Shown: positions 46,819 to 56,365, counted from the stretch's first letter. The stretch: DNA of 64,000 nt from an uncultured Bradyrhizobium sp. (GCF_936928535.1 NZ_CAKZHY010000167.1:39860-103859), one strand, 5' to 3'. Numbers and translations are program-made. Notes: a model not told the origin generated them from the letters alone.

Positions 46819-47487
46819 TCCGGTTCTTCTAGAGAGAGTCTCTTGAATTGGGGCCCGCCGGAAAGGCGGGCCACTTCTTTTGCCTTCGGCGGCGGCGCGT
46901 AGGCGCGCCGCTTGGATAGCGTCACCTTAAAAAACCGGCGATCGCGCGGCCGATTCCAAGCTTTTGCCCCCACGCGCGCTTGTGCCAGCAACGACGAAAG
47001 CGAGGAAGGCGCGGGGTGATTTCATCGGCTGAATTTTCAATTGTGACCACATTGCGACCGCGAGGCGGACTGCCACATTTGCGCGGAATCGACCGGCTCG
47101 CGTACGTAAATTCGTGCATCAATTGGGTCGCAGGCGGTCATTTGGCCACCTGTAGGCGAATGAAAGTGATCGAAATGACCTGAAAACCGGCATTTTGCCA
47201 CCAAGATAGATGGGGCAGAGTGCGCATGTAGTGGTTTAGCAAAAGTATGCGCATCTGGCTGAGAATGCAAATGTCCTCGTGAAATCAGTTCCTTACGTTG
47301 CCGAGCGGCTTCCGATAAAGTGTCCGTGTACCGAATTGCGTGCAGAAATTACGTGCGCTTAGATGAGATGCCGCCGATTGGATTGAACTAAACTCGCCCG
47401 CAAATCACAGCCGAGCGCTTCACTTGGGCGACCCGGGATGAGAAGATAAAAATATAAAAATAGGGACAGCTTAAAACCGAGGGCGCC
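46819..47487. other. Long intergenic stretch
   Basis: About 670 bases holding the terminator at 46852 and no supported gene. The part before the RAYT gene is AT-richer and may contain the RAYT's cognate repeats, but no clear REP hairpin pair was identified by eye. Confidence 0.45.
46852..46881 (+). terminator. Rho-independent terminator after the recombinase operon
   Basis: An 8-bp perfect stem GGCCCGCC / GGCGGGCC with loop GGAAA, followed by ACTTCTTTTG, 34 bp past the stop of the 784-residue gene. Confidence 0.8.
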
Positions 47488-48162
47488 TTGCCCCGTACCG
47501 CCCGCCTAATTGCAGTTGGTCACCCCCACCACGTGACCCATCGCGGTTTAAAGCGTCAACGCGTGTTCTTTGACGAGTCGGACTACGGAAGCTACCTGCG
47601 CATCCTGCATCAAGTAACGCAGCGAACCGGCACGGCGATCTGGGCCTATTGCCTAATGCCCAATCATGTTCATCTGATCCTAACCCCCTCCACCCCCGAG
47701 GGCCTAGGTCGCTGCATGGGCGAAGCGTCTCGCAGCTTCGCGCGGCTCGTAAACCGCAGGCAAGACCACGTCGGCGCGCTCTGGCAAAGCCGCTTCTATT
47801 CCGCAGCACTCGGTGAAGCGCACCTGCTTGAGGCGGCTCGTTACATTCTGCTAAATCCGGTTCGCGCCGAGCTGTGCGGGCATCCAGCACTCTGGCCATG
47901 GTCGAGCTACCGCGCACACCGGGCCGAATGTTCGGACATCGTCGAGGTCGCAGCGCTTGCTAGCCGCGTCTGCGACTGGGAGGCATTTCTCGCCAAAGGC
48001 ACGACGCGAGATGCGGCCAACCAGATCCGGACCGCCGTCACGACAGGTCGCCCGATGGGAAACCGAGGTTTCACGGAGGACATCGCCCGCGCGTATGGCG
48101 TGAAACTTCCTGATCGAGGGCCCGGACGCCCTTCAAAAAAGGCGAAGATCCCAGAAGCGTGA
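47488..48162 (+). CDS. REP-associated tyrosine transposase (RAYT)
   Basis: A 224-residue Y1 transposase. The TTG start gives PRTARLIAVGHPHHVTHRG, the usual RAYT beginning. The HUH motif is MPNHVHLILTP and the downstream Tyr lies in ARYILLNPVRAEL. It is of full length. Such proteins cut and join single-stranded DNA at REP repeats and are domesticated in most genomes. TTG is confirmed by conservation of the first residues; the next ATG would be inside the domain. Confidence 0.88.
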   Translation: MPRTARLIAVGHPHHVTHRGLKRQRVFFDESDYGSYLRILHQVTQRTGTAIWAYCLMPNHVHLILTPSTPEGLGRCMGEASRSFARLVNRRQDHVGALWQSRFYSAALGEAHLLEAARYILLNPVRAELCGHPALWPWSSYRAHRAECSDIVEVAALASRVCDWEAFLAKGTTRDAANQIRTAVTTGRPMGNRGFTEDIARAYGVKLPDRGPGRPSKKAKIPEA

Positions 48163-48341
48163 TGCGCGACGAAGCGAATAGTGTGCGGCCGGCTTTTTGC
48201 CGCAGAGCCGCATCGCACCTCGCGGAGATCGCGCTACCCATTCCTTGGCTTTTGGGAAGGATAAGACGATTGCGGCGACCTAGCAGCAGTCGCCGCCTCC
48301 ACGTCACAAATGCGCCTGGTGGCAGAGGTTCGCCGAGTTGC

Positions 48342-48665
48342 TCAGCGCGGCAGCGATTTCAAAGGGCGACCCGGTCTCTTCTTGGCATCCTTTTTCCGGA
48401 CCCGTGCAGGCGGCTTCGTCCCCTGTGTGAGTACGGTACCTTGCGGCAGCAGGAGTTCTGCGACCTGCAAGTCTAGTGCGGAGGCGATCTTGTGCAGCGA
48501 CAGCAGGGTGGGATTGGCTTTTTCGGCCTCTATCTCGCTGACCAGCGCCTGACGCAAGCGAGACTCGTTGGCAAGGTCGTACTGCGACCACGATTTGCGC
48601 AGCCGAAATTCTTGCACGTTATGCGCAAGCAACTGCCTGGTATATGCCGGAGTCCGACGCCTCAT
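48342..48665 (-). CDS. XRE-family regulator, divergent from the CHAT operon
   Basis: A 107-residue regulator starting MRRRTPAYTRQLLAHNVQEF. Its helix-turn-helix (SWSQYDLANESRLRQALVSE) and the following ANPTLLSLHKIASALDL resemble the XRE protein at 32.9 kb. The C-terminal tail is Lys/Arg-rich (RVRKKDAKKRPGRPLKS), giving extra DNA contact. A 35-bp operator-like dyad lies 35 bp upstream, toward the CHAT operon. Confidence 0.82.
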   Translation of the reverse strand: MRRRTPAYTRQLLAHNVQEFRLRKSWSQYDLANESRLRQALVSEIEAEKANPTLLSLHKIASALDLQVAELLLPQGTVLTQGTKPPARVRKKDAKKRPGRPLKSLPR

Positions 48666-48700
48666 CCGGCAGGATGATGCATTTCGCGCGGCCGGACAAA

Positions 48701-48735
48701 ACACGCTCTACCGTATGAAATACGGTTTAGCGTGT
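48701..48735. promoter_or_regulatory. Large operator-like dyad upstream of XRE and CHAT operon
   Basis: Arms 48701-48716 and 48720-48735 are inverted repeats matching at 14 of 16 positions: ACACGCT...AGCGTGT outside and ACCGTAT-GAA-ATACGGT inside. It is the only strong dyad in the 415-bp space between the XRE start (48665) and the CHAT operon (49078). Confidence 0.7.
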
Positions 48736-49077
48736 CCTATGCACCGATTTTGTTGATGGGCCCGCACTCTTTGCGGCCTCGCTGGCGGGGGCGAACCAGC
48801 CCAAAACCTGTGAGGCTCGCCTTATCCGCAACCGCCGTCGCAACTCGGAACAACCCGTCCCATGACCCGGCCAATTGGAACGGCCTGGCAGCGCAGCCGG
48901 CGCCGCTATCGATAGTCAGGATTTCGAAGATGGTGCGGTCGCCGGTTGTCAAGTCGGCAGTTCACGCTCGTAGAGAGAATAAAGTCGTGCCGCCAAGCAT
49001 CGCTTCGGGGTAGCATACTCCCCACGATACACGGACCTACAAGAGCGCGTCGCAGCCCCGAACTGCAAGAGGCCCTC
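48736..49077. other. Promoter region of the CHAT operon
   Basis: About 340 bases with no gene. They presumably contain the promoter of the operon; no sigma-70 elements could be assigned with confidence. Confidence 0.4.
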
Positions 49078-50310
49078 ATGTTAACCAACATTCAATTCTA
49101 TCTCGATCAGATTGCCTTCGCGGCTGACTTGTCGCGCGCATTGCCTGGAGAGGCTCTCAAGCGGTTGCAGGATCTCGAACGAGAGATCGCAAATTGCGAG
49201 CGAAGACGGCTGGCAGAAGCGCAGGAAGCGGACCGCGCCGCGCAAGCGAGTTGGGCAAATCTTTCAGCACGGCTTTCGGGCGTCGGCGTTCGGCCAGATC
49301 CCTATCGGCCGCGCCAGATGCCGACCCCGGATGCGCGATCGCAGCCCTTCCTGCAGTTCGCGCGTCGAATGGCATGGGTGCGGCAAACGATGAAACCACT
49401 CGCCTTTCATCTATTGATTCCGCTCGAACCCGGGGTTGAGGCGCAGGCCCGCGCGATCGGACCGGATCTGGGGTCTATCCTGGACCGAAGAGTAGACAAT
49501 GTTCGGGCGCTCCAGGACGCTGCCGCATCGGCCGATACCTTTATTCAGCTTTCAACGGACGTGCCCTCTCGTTGGGAAAATCCATCCACCATCCAGCGTG
49601 AGCTGAGCTTGGAAGCGATCGGAGCACTGGAACTCGCCGGGCGCGCCGCTGCGTTTCTCGACCAGAACAAGAAGGCCGCCGACTTCCGCATGCGGGCCGC
49701 AACGCTATGTCGGGAGCTTCAACTCGTCGAACGTTGCGACAGCAACATCATCGCCAGAGTCTGGGCGGGAGTTGCGGCGGATGAACCCGCGGGAGATATG
49801 TTGGCCATCCTCGATTTCCCATTCGGAAGGCCCGTGCTCTGGGATCCGACAAAAACCGACGTCCTATCCCTGATCGGCACTCCTTCGCGCAAACCGATAC
49901 CTTCTATATTAGCTGGCCTGACGTTTCCGGTGCTCCAAGCATACGATTACGGCCCAGCGACGACTTTGGTCGGCGCAGAAGCCCGGGTGGTGCGGGCTCG
50001 GCTGCATCAGGCCTTGAACGAGGATCAAGAAGCAATTCGGTTGCTTGAAGAAGCTAAGGCTGTCGTGGAGCCCAAAGGGCAAGTCGAGTGCCCCGATCGG
50101 AACGCGTTCGCCACGATAATGCTGAAGGCCATGACCCTTCAAACGGAGGGCAATTCTTATCTTGCCGAAATTCAGCATCTCACCGAGCTGACCCGCAAAC
50201 GCGCATTAGCGATGTCCTATTGTGAAACGGCGGGGCTGGCCTACGCCGATATCAATCGGCAGAAATCTGACCGTTACAAGCGAACTGCGATACAGATCGC
50301 CAGTATGTAG
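49078..50310 (+). CDS. Helical-repeat protein, first gene of the CHAT operon
   Basis: A 410-residue protein from ATG 49078. N-terminal coiled coil (LKRLQDLEREIANCERRRLA); then helical hairpins in TPR-like array (EAIGALELAGRAAAFLDQNK, ARVVRARLHQALNEDQEAIR). No signal peptide or membrane segment. It stops 12 bp before the CHAT gene. It may be the sensor or adaptor that holds the protease; that is inferred from similar conflict-system layouts. Confidence 0.6.
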   Translation: MLTNIQFYLDQIAFAADLSRALPGEALKRLQDLEREIANCERRRLAEAQEADRAAQASWANLSARLSGVGVRPDPYRPRQMPTPDARSQPFLQFARRMAWVRQTMKPLAFHLLIPLEPGVEAQARAIGPDLGSILDRRVDNVRALQDAAASADTFIQLSTDVPSRWENPSTIQRELSLEAIGALELAGRAAAFLDQNKKAADFRMRAATLCRELQLVERCDSNIIARVWAGVAADEPAGDMLAILDFPFGRPVLWDPTKTDVLSLIGTPSRKPIPSILAGLTFPVLQAYDYGPATTLVGAEARVVRARLHQALNEDQEAIRLLEEAKAVVEPKGQVECPDRNAFATIMLKAMTLQTEGNSYLAEIQHLTELTRKRALAMSYCETAGLAYADINRQKSDRYKRTAIQIASM

Positions 50311-50322
50311 AGACACCGCGAT

Positions 50323-52074
50323 ATGAGCGAGACGGTGCTCGTTTCGATGCGGCTTGAGGATGTGCGCTCTGCGCTCGGCCGCGCACGTCGAGGATCGATT
50401 GAAAGTGCTTTGATTGAGGAAAGCAAGTCGATCCTGCGGGAGGCGGAGCGTATCGGCAAACCCGCTCTTGCGGCGCATGCCGCAGCGTCGCTTGCGCGTG
50501 TTCTGACGAGCGACGGACAGATAGATGCGGCACTGGCGGCGATCGCGCGCGGGCGGCAGGCAACGGCGGGTTGCGATGTCCCGGCCGCTTCCGTGGAACT
50601 GGATCTGCGGGAGGCGGAAGCGCATCAGCAACGCGCATTGTCGGACCCGGTGAGCGACGTCTCGGGTCGCGCCTGGCAGCGCGCGTTGGCGTGTTGCCGG
50701 CGGGCTCTGAGCATCGTCGAAATTGAGCGTGTGGGCGCCGATGCGCCCTATCTGCAGGCCGGGTTCATGCGCGGCCGTACCCGCCTGTACGAAATCGGTA
50801 CAATGGCATTGCTCGGCCTTGGAGACAAAGCGGCAGCCATACAACTGCTGGACAGTGCCAAGGCTCGCGGCCTCGCGCCCCGCGGAAGCCCTTCAGCTCA
50901 TATGGCAGAGGCGCTCCAGGCGTTCCGTGCAGCTGCGGACCCGCAGCCGCGGATGCAGGCCTGGCGAGCATTGATGAGGCGGCGGACCGCCCCACAGACA
51001 TTCTCCGGCGTTGCCATTGCGGATGCTCAAGCAGCCCTCGACGAGGATCAAGCGGCTCTGTGGTGGGGCTGGCTCGATGATGCAACCTTGCTGATCGCCG
51101 CCTTCGATCGCGATGGGTGGGATGCAGCGGCTTATCCCGTATCAGCCAGGCTCCGTCTGATGATGCGATCGATCGCTCGCGAGGTCATTGAGGGAATAGG
51201 CGGCGGCTCCGCAATGGCGGCCATGGAGCGGCCCTCGCTCCGTCGCCTCCTGCTGCCGTCCTGGGTTGAAGCAATAGTTCTTAGGCGCCGACGGATCGTT
51301 CTCTGCCCTCATCGTGTGCTGCACGGCCTTCCACTGCAGCTCATACCGACCCGTGAAGGCCCGCTCGGTCTGGCACGCGGGATATCGTTCATGCCGTCCC
51401 TTTCTGCTCTGACCACGCCCATTCCGGTAGCTCGGTCGGGGCTGGCCACGGTCTACGCGACCGAGTTTCAGGACAATCGAAGTCTGCCGGAGACTGCAGA
51501 GATTGCGACGGCCGCATCGACGCAGGAGCGGGAGCGAGGTGGGGTGACCATCTCGATCAATGCCAACCTGCCGGCGCGAGATCTCGTTCTCCAGATGTCT
51601 GACAGCGGAGAGCTGCGGAAAATGCGCGAGGTCTGGTTTTGCTGCCACGGACAGAACCTCCTCCAAAGCTCACCTCTGGAGAGCCAGCTGGAATTGGGTA
51701 AGGAGTACCTGGATGGCCTGGATTTGGCGACGCTTGATCTCGCCGCCGACATCGTCGTGCTGCTCGCATGTCACGCAGGAAAGCGGGCCGTGAGGGCACT
51801 CGGAATGCCGAGCCTACCCGCCGACGACCTCCTTGGATTACAAGGAGCCTTGCGGGTCGCAGGAGCGCGGCAACTCCTTGCACCTCAATGGCCCATCGAG
51901 CCCCGCCTGCTGGCAGCCGTGCTTCCCAGAATGCATGCGCTCCGAAGCGAGCCGAGGGACATCGCACTGCAAGTCGCCTTGGCGGAATTCGTCGCACGCG
52001 GGAATTCGGTTGAAAAGCTCCCGGCGCGCTGGGCTCCGTTACAGCTCATCGTATTCGGACAACCACACCCCTGA
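50323..52074 (+). CDS. CHAT-domain (caspase-like) protease with N-terminal TPR region
   Basis: A 583-residue protein. About 260 residues of TPR-like helices lead into a CHAT domain: RIVLCPHRVLHGLPLQLIP, then the catalytic His in VWFCCHGQNL and the catalytic Cys in VVLLACHAGKR, ending SARNLAP-type ARQLLAPQWPIE. The His-Cys dyad spacing (about 75 residues) is normal for CHAT/caspase proteases. It is probably a cytoplasmic effector that cleaves cell proteins when triggered. The gene sits between a helical-repeat gene and an EACC1-like gene. Confidence 0.85.
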   Translation: MSETVLVSMRLEDVRSALGRARRGSIESALIEESKSILREAERIGKPALAAHAAASLARVLTSDGQIDAALAAIARGRQATAGCDVPAASVELDLREAEAHQQRALSDPVSDVSGRAWQRALACCRRALSIVEIERVGADAPYLQAGFMRGRTRLYEIGTMALLGLGDKAAAIQLLDSAKARGLAPRGSPSAHMAEALQAFRAAADPQPRMQAWRALMRRRTAPQTFSGVAIADAQAALDEDQAALWWGWLDDATLLIAAFDRDGWDAAAYPVSARLRLMMRSIAREVIEGIGGGSAMAAMERPSLRRLLLPSWVEAIVLRRRRIVLCPHRVLHGLPLQLIPTREGPLGLARGISFMPSLSALTTPIPVARSGLATVYATEFQDNRSLPETAEIATAASTQERERGGVTISINANLPARDLVLQMSDSGELRKMREVWFCCHGQNLLQSSPLESQLELGKEYLDGLDLATLDLAADIVVLLACHAGKRAVRALGMPSLPADDLLGLQGALRVAGARQLLAPQWPIEPRLLAAVLPRMHALRSEPRDIALQVALAEFVARGNSVEKLPARWAPLQLIVFGQPHP

Positions 52075-52085
52075 AAGGAACTCTT

Positions 52086-52484
52086 ATGTCCGCTGCCGAG
52101 CCACTTCTTTTTCAATTCACGGCCGATCCAGACACCTCGCCAGCGACGCTGGAGCAATATCGCCACGCTCTGGAAGCTGAGTTGAAAAAAATACCGGACA
52201 TTGAGATCGTGGAGACAGCTGAGACCAGAACAATGGGCGACGGCACCATTCTCGGCGTGATCGCGCACGTCACACCTTATTTGAAGGATGGAACGCTCGC
52301 TGTCGGCGCTCTGACGACATTGCTGGTAAGTGTGCGCAAGCTGGCGACCGAGCTCGGTGTTTGGCGAGACGTACTCATCGAGCCGAAAGGACACCGAAAG
52401 GTGAAGCTGACTGAAGGAAAAGAGGCTGAAATCGCTTCGAAGGTACGACCTAAAAAGCGGAGCGAAGCGAAATCGAAGCGTTAA
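52086..52484 (+). CDS. EACC1-like small protein, third gene of the CHAT operon
   Basis: A 132-residue protein. The middle RTMGDGTILGVIAHVTPYLK and a hydrophobic helix (LAVGALTTLLVSVRKLATEL), then DVLIEPKGHRKVKLTEGK and a Lys-rich tail, follow the outline of the EACC1 family (effector-associated constant component), which accompanies CHAT, caspase and trypsin-like effectors in NTP-dependent conflict systems. It starts 11 bp after the CHAT stop. Family assignment is tentative. Confidence 0.55.
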   Translation: MSAAEPLLFQFTADPDTSPATLEQYRHALEAELKKIPDIEIVETAETRTMGDGTILGVIAHVTPYLKDGTLAVGALTTLLVSVRKLATELGVWRDVLIEPKGHRKVKLTEGKEAEIASKVRPKKRSEAKSKR

Positions 52485-52991
52485 CGTGTCTATGGGGTGA
52501 GCGGAAATCGACAGACGAACACCACGTGGACAAGACATTCAGACAATTCGATGACATCGCTAGGCCTGAGTTGTCTTTACGCCTGAATCTCAACGATCGA
52601 ATACGGCAACTCCGATCCGATGCTCAAACTGGCGGATAGATCGCCTGAGGACTGATGTCGAACGCACTAAGACTCGGCGGCCCGCCGTAGGCTGGCCAGC
52701 GAGGCGTCGAACCCTGCTGTTAGGAGCACGATCGCGATCACCGCCGCGTCGCTTGCAATGGCTTGACCGCTCGACCGGCAGATCATACGCGTCCGGGCGA
52801 GACCCTGGTCCCGCAAGCTCGCCCTTGACTCGGTGGTTGGCAGCCAGATCGAGCGAGAAACGACGGCATTGAGTTGTTGCTGCGGCATTTGTATCTTATA
52901 AAATGCGGCGTGGCGTAGGTTAGAGAAACTGACCAATTGTCTTAATCCGTTAGTGATTTGGAGCGCTCGCCAGTGGTGTTGGAGAAGAGCA
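52485..52991. other. Gap between the CHAT operon and toxin-antitoxin debris
   Basis: About 500 bases; a 110-codon minus-strand frame (52667-52999) lacks any recognisable feature and is not called. Nothing else is supported. Confidence 0.45.
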
Positions 52992-53350
52992 ATGGCCAAA
53001 ACTAGACCATTTGACGCATCCGAGTATCTGGACAGTCCTGAGGCGATCGCCGCTTACCTAAGCGAAGCCTTTGAAACCAATGATCCAGGCTTTGTCACCG
53101 ACGCTATCGGCATTGTTGCCCGCGCGCGCGGTATGTCCGCTCTTGCTAAGGATACAGGTCTTTCACGCTAAGGCCCTTAGTCCAGAGGGACATCCCGAGT
53201 TCAGCACCATTATGAAAGTACTTGGTTCTCTTGGCGTCGAATTGCACGCCCAACCGAAAGGCGTATTCGGGTCCCTGCCATATAAGGGGCCAGCAAAGTC
53301 GATCGCGGATATGGAGGCGGGGATCGCCGCGGAGGCGAAACGGCGGCATG
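52992..53350 (+). pseudogene. HigA-like antitoxin, frameshifted and joined to a VapB-type C terminus
   Basis: Begins MAKTRPFDASEYLDSPEAIA behind GGAGAAG, the start of HigA2-type addiction antitoxins, and reaches LAKDTGLSR, where a deletion of about 11 bases removes the expected EALY and shifts the frame into KALSPEGHPEFSTIMKVLGS. After LGVELHAQPK the frame runs into YKGPAKSIADMEAGIAAEAK, which looks like the end of an AbrB/VapB antitoxin. It is a composite of two broken antitoxins. Confidence 0.65.
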
Positions 53351-53437
53351 CTCGCAATCGATACTAGTCTCATCATGCGCTATCTGGTGGGCGACGATCC
53401 CACCTGCCATTGGCGCGGCAGGTCAATCCGTCGATAA
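53348..53437 (+). pseudogene. VapC-type PIN toxin, N-terminal stub
   Basis: MLAIDTSLIMRYLVGDDP is the canonical start of PIN-domain toxins, with the first active-site Asp. After about 18 codons the frame turns into unrelated sequence and stops. The ATG overlaps the end of the VapB-like fragment, the normal layout of vapBC operons. Confidence 0.7.
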
Positions 53438-53551
53438 TCCCCCTGGTGCTTTTGTGCGCGTCCAACGACGTGCCGAGCAGAGATCGCCGGACAAGCCCTC
53501 ATTCCGGCCCTGCACTGACATTGAACAATTGTTATATTTTGCTCAACGCTG

Positions 53552-53857
53552 GTGGTTGCTATGGTTACGCGGACCCGCACGTCTACAGAGACCAAGGAGC
53601 ACATTGCGCTTAAGCGCAACCGGCTGGTGCTCGAACAGGCGCGCGCTGTCGGGCTGCTCGGTGGGGCAAAGAAGGCGCGATTGTCCGGCCGGGTGCCCGC
53701 AGGCCTGATAGAAGCTGCAAAGAAGCGGGCTCACGTATCTTCCGATACCGAACTTCTAGAGCTCGCGTTGTCGCGTCTGGCACTCGAGGACGATTTCGGC
53801 GCGCGCCTTGTCAGGCGCAAGGGAAGCGTCCCGGCAGACATCGATCTTGCCATTTGA
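53552..53857 (+). CDS. Antitoxin-like protein
   Basis: A protein of 101 residues (or 98 from the second ATG, MVTRTRTSTET). The C-terminal part (KKRAHVSSDTELLELALSRL, ALEDDFGARLVRRKGSVPAD) matches small antitoxins that precede PIN toxins in alphaproteobacteria. The toxin that should follow is not readable in 53858-54200, so it is probably an orphan. Confidence 0.5.
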   Translation: MVAMVTRTRTSTETKEHIALKRNRLVLEQARAVGLLGGAKKARLSGRVPAGLIEAAKKRAHVSSDTELLELALSRLALEDDFGARLVRRKGSVPADIDLAI

Positions 53858-54802
53858 TCTCCAGGGAACGTTGCGGAGGCTGAAGCCGGACAAGCGTTTG
53901 GAGCGGTTGACGCGACGAGCAGATTCCGAGCTTGCTTGGGCATCCGACCGCCAACACTTCTTCGGAGATGCCTCCTTATGCGACTCCGGATCGGCAAGCC
54001 TGTTATACAGATGTCGGTTTGGGTTGAGTCTGAGTCATTCACGCTGGATTCGAGTCTGCCACCTCTCTGGGGCAAGAACGACGAGCGCTTTGCGTGCGCG
54101 AGAACCACACCGCGGCAAACGCGGCTCCTCCAATGGCGGCGGCACGGCGTAGTAGGCCATCAGCTTGAGTTGACCGCTGAGCTTGGACTGGTGTAGCGCG
54201 ATCTCTTGGACGGTCTGAAGACCCTCTGTGGACCGAGCTTGACGAACCGAGAAAAAATTCGGTGGCCGGCGTACCCTGCTCGGCCTTCGAGCACGCTACC
54301 CGCTGACGGTGGTGCGAAATGGCACCTGCAAGTGCGGCTCGACCACAGAGCCCGGCGGCCATTCGGAGCACCTGTACTCGAAGCGCGAAACGGCACAATT
54401 CTAGTGGTGCGGCAACAGGCATAACGCGCCCGCCAATAAAAGTGTTATTCAGCGCGCGGTTTGCCCCCCGATCGGCGCCAAAGGTTGACCGCGGCCAACG
54501 CAGCCGAATTCATTGAACCATCACGGGAATGTTCATCAGGTATGGCGTCAATTTTGTAAGCTGATGGGGGTCAAAGTTCGGCGCTTATTCACAGCTAAAC
54601 CCACCGCCTCCGCCACCGGCCCGATTCATATCGCTTTGGAATTGGTCTAGCTTTGCGCCGAGTTGCACCACGAGATCGTTTGACATTTGACATCCAAAAG
54701 GAAGGCGCGCGGTTATTTCTGCCACGCCAATGAAAATGCGCGGTATTGCGTGATAAACACGTTGTGTTAAACGGTGCCCATCGACAATGAAGGAGCGCCG
54801 CG
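53858..54802. other. Degenerate stretch without a supported gene
   Basis: About 945 bases. Several frames of 60-130 codons overlap on both strands without codon bias or recognisable domains. It likely contains decayed toxin and mobile-element sequence; nothing can be assigned. Confidence 0.45.
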
Positions 54803-54985
54803 TTGGCTAAGAAAACGAAGAAGACCGTTCGCCGCGAGTGGACGAAGGACGATATTAAAAGCCTTAAGTCGCACTCAAAGGCCCGCACTCCCGTCGCGAA
54901 AATTGCGAAGGAAATGAAGCGCACTGTTGGCGCGCTACGCCAGAAGGCGCTCAATCTAGGAATGGGGCTTGGGCATCAGCGGTGA
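54803..54985 (+). CDS. Small basic SANT/Myb-like protein
   Basis: A 60-residue protein, TTG start at 54803 behind AAGGAG. REWTKDDIKSLKSHSKARTP and VAKIAKEMKRTVGALRQKAL form the helix-turn-helix pattern of small SANT/Myb-like proteins common in Bradyrhizobium. It probably binds DNA. Confidence 0.7.
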   Translation: MAKKTKKTVRREWTKDDIKSLKSHSKARTPVAKIAKEMKRTVGALRQKALNLGMGLGHQR

Positions 54986-55304
54986 TTGAAGGTTGGCTGT
55001 ATCGATTCCGTCAGAAGCGACTAGCCAGATTTCGATATTAAATTCGACATCAATCCGACGCGATCGGGTGCAGACTATCGACCCTGCGATGAGGCCTTGG
55101 GGGGAATTCATGGCCTCGCACGTGAGGTTGAGGGCTCGCTTTAGCCAGCCCCGGCGGGCCCTCCCTCTCTTCCGTCAACAAGACTGACGTACGCGCAACA
55201 TTTTCCAGAGTGTGACATCACCGACATTGCACCCTGGCAGAGTCGCGATAGGGTAGTTCTGCCGGGGCTGGATCCCATATTTCACTTACAAATTTTAGCC
55301 CGGC

Positions 55305-55337
55305 AGGCCGCAGTGGTTCGCCGCTGCGGCCTTTTTT
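55305..55337 (+). terminator. Rho-independent terminator, + strand
   Basis: AGGCCGCAG / CTGCGGCCT stem with a 10-base loop and six T's on the + strand. The next + strand gene upstream ends at 54985, so an unannotated transcript between 54986 and 55304 may end here. It could also serve cspA from the other side, where the U-run is weak. Confidence 0.75.
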
Positions 55338-55360
55338 GTTTGAAAAGCAAATTGGGTGCG

Positions 55361-55564
55361 TCACCCGATCCGGAGGTTCTCCGCCGAGTCTTTGCCGCGA
55401 TTGTTCACGACGTCGTAGCTCACTTTGGCGCCCTCTGCGAGCGAACTGAAACCAGCCTTCTCCACCGCTGAAATGTGGACGAATACATCCTTGCCGCCGT
55501 TATCAGGCTGTATAAACCCATATCCCTTCGTGGGGTTAAACCACTTTACCGTACCCATAGCCAC
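55361..55564 (-). CDS. cspA: Cold-shock protein
   Basis: A 67-residue OB-fold protein with both RNA-binding motifs: KGYGFIQPD (RNP1 region) and DVFVHIS (RNP2). GTVKWFN at the start is typical. It binds single-stranded nucleic acid and acts as an RNA chaperone. Start ATG at 55558 or the codon two before. Convergent with the terminator at 55305. Confidence 0.95.
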   Translation of the reverse strand: MAMGTVKWFNPTKGYGFIQPDNGGKDVFVHISAVEKAGFSSLAEGAKVSYDVVNNRGKDSAENLRIG

Positions 55565-55592
55565 TTAACTTCTCCATTTTCAAAAGCCAAAA

Positions 55593-56020
55593 CTAGTGCT
55601 CGAATTTCGACGAAAGAAAGGCTGGGCACCCGACCATGATAAGCAGTTGCGCTCGCAGTTCGAGGGCGACGTCGACCGGCTCAGTGTCAAAGCTGATCAA
55701 CGAGCGCGGCTCGCGGTCCAGCGGACTGGCGAAGAATTTTGAGCGGCCCAACGCCTTCGCCAACTCGATCTTTAAATCCCGCAACTCGTACGGATCGCTG
55801 ATGGAGAGAGGTCCGCATCTAGCTCGAAGGCTAACCCGATCGGTGTATCCTTCAGCCGGAGCGTCCCCGCAGTTTGCCTCGCAACTACGCGTGCCCAATC
55901 ATGAGCAATCAGTGCCAGCACGTGTCCGTTCTGGGTCGTCTTGGCAAAGGCTCCAGGGACGATCTTCTCGAAATACCCCTCGGCGATCGTTGTCGGCTCG
56001 TCTATCACGCAGCGTAGCCC
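55593..56020 (-). pseudogene. HK97-type prohead protease remnant
   Basis: IAEGYFEKIVPGAFAKTTQN, VLALIAHDWARVVARQTAGT and LRLKDTPIGLAFELDADL are the N-terminal part of phage prohead proteases, including the conserved His in NHD-type AHDW. The frame stops at 55772; a shifted frame to 55593 holds a Leu/Glu-rich piece. The catalytic Ser segment is gone. It is a trace of a prophage. Confidence 0.7.
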
Positions 56021-56239
56021 TAATTAAAGATCCGGCTTTCTCCGCTGGAGCGCTGCGGACTTCAGTATCAGCGGCCCGCAAACTTCGCCTCCATGGCGGC
56101 TCGTTTCGCCGCCCTTCTCCCGCTTGCTCCTTTGCAGGGCTCTGGCAATCGCGAGTGGACCTGGATCGTCTAAGTTTAGACCGCGGAGGGTATGGCGCGG
56201 GTGAGCGGACGCAAACATTTGAGCCAACCCGGAGGTCGC

Positions 56240-56365
56240 CTACTGCCCGTCCATAAGCATGTAGCTGCAGTTGTCGGCTTTCTTTGCCTTTTCTGCCGTA
56301 CCGTCATCGGCCCAAGCTGCGCCCAGCGATGCAAGGGCGGCGCCCGCGATTATCGGTGTACGCAT
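56240..56365 (-). CDS. Small secreted peptide
   Basis: A 41-residue protein: MRTPIIAGAALASLGAAWAD is a signal peptide cut after AWA, followed by a short Lys/Asp-rich mature part ending with CSYMLMDGQ. GGGAATGAG precedes the ATG. Function unknown. Confidence 0.55.
   Translation of the reverse strand: MRTPIIAGAALASLGAAWADDGTAEKAKKADNCSYMLMDGQ

Noticed and set aside
54039..54422. A 127-codon minus-strand frame in the degenerate stretch
   Set aside because: Ala/Arg-rich with no recognisable motif; several equal-length frames overlap it.
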